From assembly GCA_002887195.1 (NCBI GenBank), contig PJAB01001022.1, positions 1-18,090 of the forward strand: a DNA stretch of 18,090 nucleotides, read 5' to 3'. Below, in pieces: positions 1-8,416 of this stretch. The notes beneath the pieces are model-generated. The model searched no databases. It worked only from the letters and a program-made list of their open reading frames with translations, and was not told where the DNA came from. This DNA is from Chrysochromulina parva (lineage: Eukaryota > Haptophyta > Prymnesiales > Chrysochromulinaceae). Positions within the stretch are counted from its first letter, which is position 1. Every line of letters starts with the position of its first letter. Position numbers and translations under genes: made by a program.

Positions 1-90
1 GACATTCGGTTCAACAACTTGGGAGATGAAGGGAAACAAGCGGTGCGAGACGCGGTGAAGGACCGCAGGCCATTTGAGTTGGTGCTGTGA
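1..90 (+). CDS. C-terminal end of a leucine-rich-repeat (RNI-type) protein, partial
   Basis: Frame 1 is open from the first base to TGA at 88-90 and encodes 29 residues, including NNLGDEGKQAVRDAVKDR and ending FELVL. The pattern N-N-L-G-D-E-G-K-x-A-V-R-D-A-V is the consensus of ribonuclease-inhibitor-type leucine-rich repeats: an LxxNxLGDEG turn followed by an amphipathic helix. A final repeat closing in a hydrophobic FELxL strand is usual for the last unit of such proteins, which are very numerous in haptophyte and other algal genomes. Everything upstream lies outside the window, so length, partner domains and role cannot be told. The fragment is short, but the motif density makes chance unlikely. 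Confidence 0.75.
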   Translation, partial: DIRFNNLGDEGKQAVRDAVKDRRPFELVL

Positions 91-971
91 GTGGAGCACA
101 CACACTGTGCACATTTTGGGTTGGTAATGGTGAGCAAGCCGTGTGCCGTGCCGTTGGGAGTGTGTACTGTTCTGTGTGTGATCTCAAGCCCGCTGTGGGT
201 AGTTGATGTGGGCGCATGACGGCATGTCCAAGCTGCGGCAGCTGGAATGAGACCTCTGACCCCCCCGCGTGCCGCCAAGCGGCCATGGACAACTCCGCTT
301 CGCCTAATAGCCGAACTGTCGAGGAGAGCGTCGCGCCGGCCGCCCCGCTCGAGCGTTCGACCAGGACCTCGCCGCTATTGCACAGTCCGATCGTTCTGTA
401 CTCAAATTTCGTCAGTTTGGTTTCGTTTTACTATATAGAATGCTGCGCCGCTGCGCCCGCGCCCAGCTTCGCTTGTCCGCCGACCCAGCCGTTTCGCTCG
501 GCCGTCCGTTCGATCTTCGAACAAGTTTTGGGTGGAACGGCTTTCGCGCCTCGCCGCTCGCGACTCGGCTCGGCTCGGGCCTCGCCCTCGGCGGCGCCCC
601 CCGGGCCCCGCCGCTTTCCCAGTTTAGCCTCGGGCCGGCTCTGGTCGTGTAGGATCTGGACGTGTAGCTGTAGGATTTCATTGGTAGAAAAAATTGACCT
701 ATTGACGGACCGGGAATCACCCTCGGCCGCGCCGCACCCGCGACCCGTGCATCCCACATCTCTCCGTGCAGGACCGGCAGGCCAAAGGCCAACACCGCCA
801 AACACCTGGTCGCACATCATTTCCCTTATCTGGTGGGGACACGCGAGAGCAGACAGTCAGACACAAGCGGACTACCAACACGCGTTCCAACCACAAGGGT
901 GGCCGCTGAGCGGATCAGCGGCCGCGCCCTCGGCCGCGGACCCGGAACCTTCTTTGTTCCCTAACCTATCG
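91..971. other. gene-poor stretch, no supported coding region
   Basis: This stretch of about 880 bases follows the LRR stop codon. It begins with GT-rich 3'-flank sequence, then becomes very GC-rich (about 440-650). An open frame runs from 216 across most of it and on into the 81-bp array, but its composition is Ser/Pro/Arg-rich with no domain, and opposite-strand frames are equally open, so I do not call it. A TATA-like ACTATATAG lies at about 429-437, just before an ATG at 440 that opens a 70-codon frame, also unsupported. A perfect 9-bp hairpin lies at 901-923. No RNA gene or mobile element could be recognised. Confidence 0.5.
901..923. repeat. perfect 9-bp inverted repeat (hairpin)
   Basis: GGCCGCTGA (901-909) is followed after five bases by its exact reverse complement TCAGCGGCC (915-923). 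It lies in non-coding DNA about 50 bases before the 81-bp tandem array. No function can be assigned. Confidence 0.6.
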
Positions 972-1305
972 CCTTTCACCCAAAGGGGTATCCGGGGAGG
1001 TATTCTTTCTCGATTCACACACTATCCCCACACCACCTTCCACCTAATTTTGAACTCAGCGATTTACCCAAAGGGGTATCGGGAGGTTTTCTTCCTGGAT
1101 TCACACCAATGATCCCTACCACCTGATTTGAACTCTTCAATAATTTACCCAAAGGGGTATCGGGTGGTCGATTCTTTCTGGATTCACACCGATGATCCCT
1201 ACCACCTGATTTTGAACTCAGTGATTTCGCCAAAATAGGGGTATCGGAATGTATTCTTCCTAGATGTTCACACACTATCCCCACCACCTGATTTTGAACT
1301 CAGTG
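972..1305. repeat. tandem array, four diverged copies of about 81 bp
   Basis: Four consecutive copies each start with a (T)TTACCCAAAGGGGTATC-like block, continue with a TTCTTTCT(G)GATTCACAC block, then CCCTACCACCTGATTTT and TGAACTCAGTG. The anchor AAAGGGG falls at 982, 1070 and 1151, with the corresponding block of copy 4 near 1238. The middle copies are spaced 81 bases apart, while copy 1 is about 88 bases and copy 4 carries small indels. The array is AT-richer than its GC-rich surroundings. It lies downstream of the LRR gene and beyond the 3' end of the SLC4 gene, so it is intergenic. Copies differ by several substitutions, so it is not newly amplified. Confidence 0.85.
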
Positions 1306-1768
1306 CGCGCCTCATCAAAGTACAGCCCTTCGAGCACATGTGTGCAGCGACTGCCGTGGCCTGTGAGGGTGTTGCTCTCTTTTAAGTTCTCACAAGCGCG
1401 AACATCGTCCCTACATCTCCGTGTATCTGTACCGTGATGCACTGGTGCTGGTCTGGGCTGGGCATCACGTAGGAGGCGGCCGGTCGGGTCTGATGCATGA
1501 CGGGTTGTGCCTCGCGCGCACTTGGAAACGTGGCGCGCTAAGTGGCGCGCCGGATTCACCTTGTCTGGTTTATTTGACGCATGATGAGCAAACACACCCG
1601 TCAAACCCCGTGTACTCGGTTGCGCAAGGCTCCCCAGTTCGAAAGACTCAGCAGAGAATTAGATCGCACGTGGAGTTGCGACGCGTCCGACACCGCCACT
1701 GGGCACAACAGCTCGCTCGCCAACAAGGCGACTGCGCCTCGGATTGATTCGTAGTTACCTGGGGTCCT
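1306..1768. other. intergenic, 3' flank of the SLC4 gene
   Basis: About 460 bases lie between the tandem array and the stop codon of the minus-strand SLC4 gene. Short open frames exist on both strands but none shows a recognisable domain or a convincing start. The part nearest 1768 should include the SLC4 3' untranslated region; no AATAAA signal is visible on the minus strand. GC-rich direct repeats of the form GTGGCGCGC occur around 1530-1551. Nothing else could be identified. Confidence 0.5.
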
Positions 1769-3644
1769 CTAGGGGTCCTCGGCTGTTACTCGGATTTCAA
1801 TGGACCCGGGAGTCCCGCTCCCGGCTGAGTTCACGTACGGAGTCTCAGACTGGGACCGCGTGGGGGCAGAGTCCGGAGCGGCTGGGTCGAGCAGATCGAG
1901 CTCGCCCGGCCCAAAGAAGCGCGGGAGCAGGTGCGAGCGTATCGGCACAAAGACGGCGATGAACAGAGGGAAGGTGACGGCGATGTACGGGGCGGCACTG
2001 GACGAAATCCATTCCGGAAGCTTGGCGACCACAAAGACGACAATCACGCATGCGAGCTGCAAGAGCGTGTACGCCTGAACGGAGCGCCAGCGCACGTCGG
2101 TGACGTACGGCACGCGAGGGCGCAGGTCGGATTGTGTGGTCAGCAGCCACAGGCGCGTCCATAGGCTATTGCCATCAAAGCCAGTGATGCCCATGAAGAG
2201 GAAGATCCCGTAGAGGACGCCGTGGGGGATGGTTCCGAGGACGACGTAGATGAGGAACGTGAACAGGATCGCCGCGGACTGGAGCAAATTGGACCATCGC
2301 GTCTCTAAGACGCCGAGGTACTCTTCACGTACATCGCCGCTCAGCGGGTCCTTGACTACCTCGAGGGTGGCCAAGGCGCGCACGTGCAGCGGGGCTTGGG
2401 GGATCAGACCATTGCCGGGTGGAACTCCAAAGATACCCGTGAGCACGACGATGGCGCCGAGCACCAAGAAGTCGAGGCTGTAGGCGGAGGGCTTGATGAG
2501 GTGGAACCGTGGCTGCTGGCTCAGGAGCGAGGAGACGTTGTGGTCGAAGAAGAAGAGTGTGGTCAGCAAGAAGGCGGGAATGATCGCGGCACCAATGTGC
2601 CAGCCAGCAAGAATGTTGGGCTTCATGCTTCCCGGTACGGTCGCGTTGCCGCTCATGGAGGTCGTGCTCTCAAAGGAGACACCCATCGCGCCGACGCCGA
2701 GATTATTGACCCATGATCTGTTGCACACGCGAAATCATCCGTGTGCGCCGCCTCAGTATAGGCGTGCGCTTCCACAGCGCAGGCAAGCTCGGGCACGCTC
2801 CACACCGGTCGGTCGACGGCAACAGCTGGGCATCTCCTCCTGGTAGGTTGAGGCGGTTGCTGCCCGCCGTCCTGTCGAAGCATGGGATGTAGCTGAGCGC
2901 CGTGAGCAGCACAACAGCAATCGCCGTGGCGTATGCGGCAAGCAGAGTGCGCGTATGTGGTCCAAACTGGCGCCAAGCCTCCGCATGGTGAAGCACGAGG
3001 GCCACCGTGCAGGTGAACAGGGCGAGGAGCAGCGACGCAAATGCCACGCCGTATCTCAGCTCCACTGCAGCCTCGTGGGGCAGCTCGGATCCCGCCAGTG
3101 GCACGTCGTAGGTTCTGAAGAGAGGATCCAGCAGCGCGGCGAGTGCATCGTATATGTATGAGACGCTGATGAAGAAGCCGAACACTTCGCCGCTGAAGGC
3201 AGTGACGTAGCGAACAGCCTGTGCCGCTCCAGTGACCGCGAGTAAGATATGCATGAGCCCCGACCAAACAGCGACCCATCCGAGCCATGGCACGAAGGGT
3301 GCACCCAGTGTGGAGCTCAGCTTGAAGACGACCGACACGAACATCATGACGGGCCCAGTCACGCCCACAATGACGAGCGGTTGCCCAGCCAGGATTGAAT
3401 AGATGATGCCCGAACCGCCCGTCGAGAGCAACACCTCGGGAATGCCGATGAGCCCCTCCGTCTGCACGTGTAGGAGTTCGCCAAAGATGAGCGCTGGGAA
3501 GATGCCGGCAATGTAAGAGAAGAGAGAGGCGCTCGCAATCTTGGAAACCTGGCTACAACGCGTGATCTGCCAGTCGGACGCGTACAGCGGGATGCGAGCT
3601 CGCGCGTCGGCGACGATGGGCGAGGCGCCGCAGCATTTCGCCAT
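1769..3644 (-). CDS. SLC4-family anion (bicarbonate/borate-type) transporter, two exons
   Basis: Predicted CDS complement(join(1769..2717,2806..3644)), 595 aa. SLC4 proteins are multi-pass membrane carriers exchanging or co-transporting bicarbonate or, in the BOR branch, borate. Exon 1 holds IPLYASDW, the first helices, and the hallmark GLIGIPEVLLSTGGSGIIYS followed by LAGQPLVIVGVTGP. Exon 2 holds FFFDHNVSSLL (about 335-345), KPSAYSLDFLVLG, GVPPGNGLIPQAPLH (about 377-391) and TRWSNLLQS (about 419-427), all family signatures. The C-terminus after the last helix is polar. Length suits plant/algal BOR-like members, which lack the long cytosolic N-domain of animal SLC4. The only upstream in-frame initiator is a GTG immediately preceded by TGA, so ATG 3644 is taken as start; a small 5' exon cannot be excluded. 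Splicing is needed because exon 1's frame runs into a stop after 2718. Substrate (bicarbonate versus borate) cannot be read from sequence alone. Confidence 0.93.
2718..2805 (-). other. intron of the SLC4 gene (88 nt, phase 2)
   Basis: On the minus strand the donor is CCGACCG|GTGTGG (2805) and the acceptor is GTGCAACAG|ATCATGG (2718). A TACTGAG branch-site-like sequence lies inside. Joining gives CG|A, restoring STDRSWVNNLG in a single frame across two otherwise mutually out-of-frame SLC4 halves. The RSW context at this point matches the family. No repeat or duplication is seen at its borders, unlike the other introns in the window. Confidence 0.8.
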
Positions 3645-3906
3645 TTCTCGCAATGCAGACACTCAAGTTTCGTGGTGGGCGTTTCGAAAAACTGAATATG
3701 GCCCGAAGCATGCTCCGTGTCTCGTATGGGGTCATGTAAAGTGTGTGTATTCTGAGCGGGCAGTAACAGTGCCGTAGCACCGTTTGTCGCGTCTGTCGTG
3801 TTAACGTTCACATCGATCGATCACAGCAACTCACCGCTAGTTTCACCGCTTCGAAGTCTCGTGTGTGTAGTCCCGACGCGTTCGCGTGTCGCGTTCCGGC
3901 TTATTA
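3645..3906. promoter_or_regulatory. divergent promoter region between SLC4 (-) and the coiled-coil gene (+)
   Basis: The two start codons face away from each other with 262 bases between them, so both promoters and 5' leaders must lie here unless distant leader exons exist. Visible short dyads include GTTAAC/AACGTT near 3800 and ATCGATCGAT near 3812-3821. The sequence is less GC-rich than the coding flanks. No canonical TATA box is obvious. The compact spacing allows coordinated regulation, but this is inference. Confidence 0.5.
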
Positions 3907-6900
3907 ATGCTGGCCAGTGTCCATGACGCAGCACGCCGTGCTCGGGACGAGCTCGCCAATTTGCGCCAGATCGCCTCGCGTCTAGATGGCACGCGGCAGC
4001 GCTCTTCGGAGCAGGAGATCCCGGCACCACCCAATACTGCAACGCCACCAGAGATCCCGGCACCGCCCAATGCAGCAACACCCAATGCTGCAACGCCACC
4101 AGCGACTCCCATGGCTCCTCGGGACAACACGCTCCTCGACCTGCCTCGTGCAGCATCACCGGCTGCGGAGCTCAACGTGCCGAGGGCACCGCTGGCTACG
4201 GAACCAAAGGTGCCTATGGCGCCCGCTTCGGAACCAGCCCTCTTGCAAGCGAGCCCAGCACCATCAGACCCACCGCCTGCGACCGCACCTGCCGCCGTGA
4301 ATGTTGAGGACGAAAGGTTCGCTTCGCTACGCCGTTCGTACATGGAGCGCCTGGCGGCCATGGGCCAGGCCTTCCGCGAGCTCCCGTTGCGACTGCAGCA
4401 GGACGACATGCTCTCATACCTTCGGTTGGGCGACGGGAGCGACGAGGAGGTGCGGCAGCGCGCGTTCGCGATCTTCTCCGAGACGCTCGAGTCAGCGCAG
4501 GAGCACACGGTGAGTCAGCTGCAGCAGCGGCTCGCCGCCAGGGACGCCCAAGTGGTGCAGCTGCTCGCCGAGCGCTCGATGGGTACTGAGGCGCTCGAGA
4601 CGGCGCGAAAACGGCTGGCCGAGCTTGAGCACTATGAGCACGTCGCGGGGCATTGGCAGCAGCGGTGCCGGCCGTTGCGCGACCGGTGCGTGGAGCTCGA
4701 GGAAGAGCTAGTGAGCTTGCGCGATCAGCGCGCCACCGAGCGAGTGGCCTTGGAGCTCGCGACCCAGATCGCGCGAGATGCCGAGCAGCAGGTGATGGCG
4801 ACCACGGCTGATTGCCATCAAGTGCGATTGGTTGCAATTCGTTGTCATGGAGTGCCGTTGATTGCCATTGATTGCCGTTGATTGCCATCAAGTGCGATTG
4901 GTTGCAATTCGTTGTCATGGAGTGCCGTTGGGTACCGTTGATTGCCGTTGATTGCCGTTGATTGCCGTTGGGTGCCGTTGATTGTGGTTGATTGCCGTTG
5001 ATGACCTGTTGATGACCCCTGATGACCTCCTGACGCCGTGTGGTGCAGGTGATGGTGTCTAAAGCACTCGCGGCGAGCGCAGAGGCGGCGGCACGCCAGG
5101 CCATCGAGCAGCGCGCGAATGAGGACTCAGAGAGCAAGTGGTTACGGCAGGGGCTCTCGATCATGCTTCATCAGCTACAAGGCGTCCTCAAGATTCGGAA
5201 AGAAGATGCCGAGGGCATGTTCCAGGCGATCTCGGGCGCCGAGCTCACCACAGCGAGCGAGCGGTTCGTGAGCGCCATCGGTGAGCGCATCGGGACGCTC
5301 GAGGCGGCCGACGCACGACGCACGGAGCTCGAGGCCATCGTGGGGGCTCATAGTGAGGAGCTTCGCGAGGCACGGCTCGGGGCGAGCATGACCTTGGAGC
5401 ATGCTCACCAGGTGCCGTTGATTGCCGTTGATGACCTTGGAGCATGCTCACCAGGTACTCCGAGCTGCCACGGGCTGCCTCCGATGGCCTATGATGGCCA
5501 CGGGTTGCCTCTGATGGCCTATGATTGTCGCTGGTGGCCTATGATTGCCAGCCCCACGGATGGTCTGTGATGGCCCATGACTGATTGCCGCTGATTGCCT
5601 CCGCATGCGCACCAGATGATTGCCGCTGATTGCCTCCGCATGCGCACCAGATGGTCGAGCGCTGCGTGGCAGCTGAGAAGGAGCGGCACGCGCTCGATAC
5701 GGCGCGCGCGACGAGTGCCGCCGACGAAGCACGCGCCGCGGCCCAAAAGGAGCGTGACGAAGCCCAAAAGCAGCTCAAGGAGCAGCAGCTGCGGCATGCG
5801 ATCGAGCTGGCGAAGGCCAAGGCGGCCGCGGAGGCCGAGCTCGATGCCCGCTCACAGCAGTTCGCAGCCGACCTGCGCGCCTTGAATGCGTCCTACCGAG
5901 AAGCTCGGGACGAGCTCGGTGTGCTGACCCAGCAGCTGCGGGAGGTGCGACGGGCGAAGGCGGCGGCGGAGCGTGCGCTGCGAGAGGGTCTGGACCATGC
6001 ACAAGCTCGACAAGACGATGCGGACGCGCGCCTGTTTGAGCGCTCGCAGCTCGCAGTCCAGCTCGCCGGCCACGCCTCCAAGGTGATTGCCATTGAGTAC
6101 CATTGAGTGCCATTGAGTGCCATTGACGAACCTCGGCGTCTGAGGTGCCAGCTCGCCGGCCACGCCTCCAAGGCGCTGCAACAGGAGATGCTCACCATCT
6201 TCACCTTCCAGGACCGCATGGGGCATGGCGTGACAAAGATCCCCACAGAGGACCGCATGGCAAAGATCCCCACAGTCACTGTGGCACCGAGCGTGTCAGC
6301 GCAGGCGGCGGCGGCGCTTTGGTCGCCTTCCGTCGCGTTCCCCACCGAGCAAGGTGAGTGAGCCTCGCTACCTCGCCGCCGCTACTGCTGCCTGTAGCGA
6401 TGCCGCCCGCAGCGATGCCGCCCGCAGCGATGCCGCCCGCAGCGATGCCGACCGCAGCGACGCTGACCGCAGCAATGCTGATCGCAGCGATGCTGACCGC
6501 AGCGACGCTGGTCTTAGCTGACTCCTCAATGGTTTCTTCCCAAGAGGCAAGCATGCGCGAGGATCAGCGCGAGGAGCGACGCAGGCGCGACGAGGCGGAG
6601 GCGAGGCACGGCGAGGTGGCTGAGGCGAGGCACGGCGAGGTGGCGGCTGCGGCGGCAGCGGCTGCTGCGATGAAAGCGGCGGCGGCGGAAGATCTCCTGT
6701 TGCAGCGCCTTGGAAGTGAGCGGCGCAAGCGTGAAGAGGCGGAGGCGTTGCGCGATGAGGCTCAAACGCGGCGGCTGGAGGCGGAAAAGCGGTGCGATGA
6801 GTTCGAGGCACAGCGAAGGGAAGCGGAGGCCCAGGCGGCGCGTCTGCGCGACGAGGCGGCACGGCTCAGACTTCGCGCGCAAGACGTCGACTCGCACGAG

Positions 6901-7233
6901 ATCCGTCCTTGCGGCTCAGCCCTCCCCACACCCTTCCCAACGGGATCCCCCCTCACCGCCAGCCCGAGCTTCGACCCGAGCTTCGAGCTCAGTACGGACA
7001 TTGGGACGGCCGTTGGGGGATACGGGTGCTCAAGCCATGGCGACAAATTGGACGCAGCGCCCGGTGCGGACGATGCAGCGGCTTGGAGCAGCACCCGCGT
7101 GGGCGGCGCACGGATGCCGCCGATCTCGATGGAGTCGGCCATGCACGGGCTGGGGGTGCTCACGATTGGAATGCACGACCACGAGCCCGAGCTGCCGCTG
7201 CAACACAAGTACAACACGATACGAGATCTATGA
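3907..7233 (+). CDS. large coiled-coil protein of unknown function, five exons
   Basis: Predicted join(3907..4791,5049..5411,5651..6082,6173..6353,6545..7233), about 849 aa. I do not recognise the family. Residues about 35-135 are Pro/Ala/Thr-rich with tandem PPNAATP-like repeats. From about 140 to 700 it is heptad-like and rich in Glu, Arg, Ala, Gln and Leu (for example RKRLAELEHYEHV, QKQLKEQQLRHAIELAKAK, REERRRRDEAEARHGEV), so a long coiled coil is the main feature. The last 120 residues are Ser/Pro/Gly-rich and non-helical. No signal peptide, membrane segment or catalytic motif is seen. The frame upstream contains only a GTG (3886), so ATG 3907 is used. Exons 1-3 end in phase 0 and exon 4 in phase 1. 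Each junction keeps the coiled-coil composition, and unspliced frames hit stops. Exons 4 and 5 each have two in-frame acceptor choices (6152 or 6173; 6518 or 6545). A scaffold, centrosomal or flagellar role is possible but unproven. Confidence 0.72.
4792..5048 (+). repeat. intron 1 of the coiled-coil gene, filled with an 11-bp minisatellite
   Basis: Donor GAGCAGCAG|GTGATGG, acceptor GTGGTGCAG|GTGATGG: the 11 bases GCAGGTGATGG occur at both splice sites. Nearly the whole 257-nt interior is made of GATTGCCGTTG-type units, with GGGTGCCGTTG and GATGACC variants. A larger segment beginning GATTGCCATCAAGTGCG is present twice, at 4810 and 4880 (period 70). A CCTGACG branch-like site lies before the acceptor. 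The intron is phase 0. Confidence 0.8.
5412..5650 (+). repeat. intron 2 of the coiled-coil gene with duplicated exon end and tandem acceptors
   Basis: Donor GCTCACCAG|GTGCCG (5412), acceptor GCGCACCAG|ATGGTC (5650), phase 0, 239 nt. The last 24 bases of exon 2 plus GT (5388-5413) recur perfectly at 5431-5456. Near the 3' end a 35-bp block is present twice in direct succession (5583-5617 and 5618-5652), each copy ending in GCGCACCAGAT. Using the first of these acceptors would shift the frame. GATTGCCGCT and GATGGCCTATGAT units make up the middle. Confidence 0.78.
6083..6172 (+). repeat. intron 3 of the coiled-coil gene, bounded by a 25-bp perfect direct repeat
   Basis: The 25 bases at 6059-6083, ending GCCTCCAAGG, recur identically at 6149-6173, a period of 90. 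Splicing AAG|GTGATTG (6083) to CTCCAAG|GCGCTG (6172) removes exactly one period and gives LAGHASK-ALQQEM in frame. A GTGCCAG at 6151 is an alternative in-frame acceptor that would duplicate LAGHASK in the protein. The interior carries GAGTGCCATT units that start directly at the donor. Confidence 0.72.
6354..6544 (+). repeat. intron 4 of the coiled-coil gene, with a 15-bp tandem array
   Basis: Donor GAGCAAG|GTGAGT (6354) is the strongest in the window; read-through would hit TGA at 6359-6361. About eight copies of a 15-bp unit of the type CGCAGCGATGCCGCC run from about 6391 to 6510. Two acceptors keep the frame: GGTCTTAG (6517) and TTCTTCCCAAG (6544). The second joins GAGCAAG to AGGCAAGC and continues directly into the coiled coil. 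The first would add nine residues. Confidence 0.65.
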
Positions 7234-7332
7234 TCTCCGATGGTAGCAGAGTATGTTTATCTACTCAAATACGTATAGATTACAGTGCCTCGGTACCCGG
7301 GTTGAGCAACTAGGGGTTTTCAATTACTCTAC

Positions 7333-8304
7333 ATGAACATGTGGAGCTCAGGGAGAGAGTTTCCAGTTTCGCCTGGGCTGATTGGGCTGATTGCGAGTCT
7401 CATCATTGCGGTGCTTCCATCGCCGAGAATGATGAAGTCTCTCCTGCATGTGTTCGCCAAGGCGCCGCGTGGTGCACTGCGACGGCTATCGTCTAGTGCA
7501 ATGCCGTACACGAAGCTGGAACCAGTTGATGTCCTCGCACCGGCAACGCGTGTCCTGCGCATGCAGCGACCTCCCGTCAACTCTCTGAGTCTCGAGGTGC
7601 TCTCTTCATTTGCAGAGTCTCTTGCTGAGGCCGAGAGTGACCCGGCGTGCCGTGCTGTTGTTCTGGCATCAGCGTCTCCGACTGTGTTCTGCGCCGGGCT
7701 TGACATCACCGAGATGCATGAACCGAAGCCGGAGCGGCTTCACCAGTTTTGGCACACGCTGCAAGAGGTCTGGATCAAGCTTTCGACGAGCCGCGTGGCG
7801 ACGATTGCGGCCATCGAGGGACACAGCCCGGCGGGTGGCTGCATGCTCGCCATGTCGTGCGACTGGCGTGTCATGGCCCTCGCCGACCCGATCAAGGGAA
7901 AACCGTTGACCATCGGGCTCAATGAGACGAAACTCGGGATCGTCGCGCCTTTTTGGTTTGCGGACACGATGGAATATGTGGTGGGCGCCCGCCAGACCGA
8001 CCTGCTGCTGCAGACAGGCGCGCTGCTCACCACCGAGGAGGCGCTCGCCGTTGGACTGGTCGATGAGGCAGTCGCTCACGACCAAGTCATGTCGCGGGCA
8101 GCAGCCAAGACGAAGGAGTTCCTCTCAGTCCCCGACACCGCTCGGCATGCGTCTAAGATGCTGCTGCGTGCCCCGATGGCCGAGCGGCTCCTCGCGTCGC
8201 GCCAAGAGGACAATGCGAGCTTCTCCGCGTTCTGCCTCACGCCAGCGGTGCAGGCGAGTCTCGGAAAGTACATGGCTGCCCTAAAGCAGAAAAAGACGAA
8301 GTGA
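7333..8304 (+). CDS. ECI1: delta3,delta2-enoyl-CoA isomerase (mitochondrial ECI1 type)
   Basis: Single-exon gene, 323 aa from ATG 7333. The enzyme shifts cis/trans 3-enoyl-CoA to trans-2-enoyl-CoA so that unsaturated fatty acids can enter beta-oxidation. The crotonase fold is clear: PPVNSLSLEVL (80-90), FCAGLDITEMHE (119-130, oxyanion hole), HSPAGGCMLAMSCDWRV (164-180) and IGLNETKLGIVAPFW (194-208). Glu198 in GLNE matches the catalytic Glu of ECI1. NSLSLE and GLNETKLGI distinguish ECI1 from enoyl-CoA hydratases. An insert of about four residues (PIKGK region) precedes the GLNE segment relative to the mammalian protein as I recall it. Met33 or Met34 (ATG 7429 or 7432) begins an Arg/Ser/Ala-rich presequence typical of mitochondrial import, so translation may really start there. 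The C-terminus KQKKTK shows no obvious PTS1. Confidence 0.93.
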   Translation: MNMWSSGREFPVSPGLIGLIASLIIAVLPSPRMMKSLLHVFAKAPRGALRRLSSSAMPYTKLEPVDVLAPATRVLRMQRPPVNSLSLEVLSSFAESLAEAESDPACRAVVLASASPTVFCAGLDITEMHEPKPERLHQFWHTLQEVWIKLSTSRVATIAAIEGHSPAGGCMLAMSCDWRVMALADPIKGKPLTIGLNETKLGIVAPFWFADTMEYVVGARQTDLLLQTGALLTTEEALAVGLVDEAVAHDQVMSRAAAKTKEFLSVPDTARHASKMLLRAPMAERLLASRQEDNASFSAFCLTPAVQASLGKYMAALKQKKTK

Positions 8305-8337
8305 AAAACGTGCTGACTGCTGTATACTGCTGTACTG

Positions 8338-8353
8338 TGGCCCGCGCGGGCCA
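8338..8353. repeat. 16-nt perfect palindrome in the 3' flank of the isomerase gene
   Basis: TGGCCCGCGCGGGCCA reads the same on both strands. It begins 33 bases after the isomerase stop codon and could fold into a very stable hairpin in the 3' untranslated region. The role is unknown. Confidence 0.7.
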
Positions 8354-8416
8354 GCACTGTCAGGTCCACATGCACTCTGCGTGTGCGCACTCGGGTGGAA
8401 CCAGGTGGGGAGTGTG

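Noticed and set aside
440..652. 70-codon frame after a TATA-like sequence, resembling an organelle presequence
   Set aside because: It stops without a mature domain, no convincing donor joins it to another exon, and the Arg/Ser/Leu content follows from GC-rich composition.
216..1112. 298-codon plus-strand open frame
   Set aside because: It runs across GC-rich DNA and ends inside the 81-bp tandem array. It has no domain, and antisense frames are equally open.
972..1305. CRISPR-like repeat array
   Set aside because: Units are contiguous 81-bp tandem copies without unique spacers, in a eukaryotic context.
1275..1604. minus-strand open frame ending in the tandem array
   Set aside because: No recognisable domain; its C-terminus is made of repeat sequence.
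3886..3906. extension of the coiled-coil protein to 3886
   Set aside because: The codon at 3886 is GTG; the first ATG in frame is 3907, and a GTG start is unlikely in a eukaryotic nuclear gene. The same reasoning moved the SLC4 start to 3644 and the filamin-repeat start to 9949.
4214..5164. 316-codon minus-strand frame over the coiled-coil gene
   Set aside because: Shadow of GC-rich coding sequence plus minisatellite; Arg/Ala/Ser-rich, crosses intron 1, no domain.
5040..5570. reading coiled-coil exon 2 through to 5570
   Set aside because: After 5411 the frame enters duplicated and minisatellite sequence giving HGLPLMAYD-type repeats; splicing at 5412 keeps the coiled coil.
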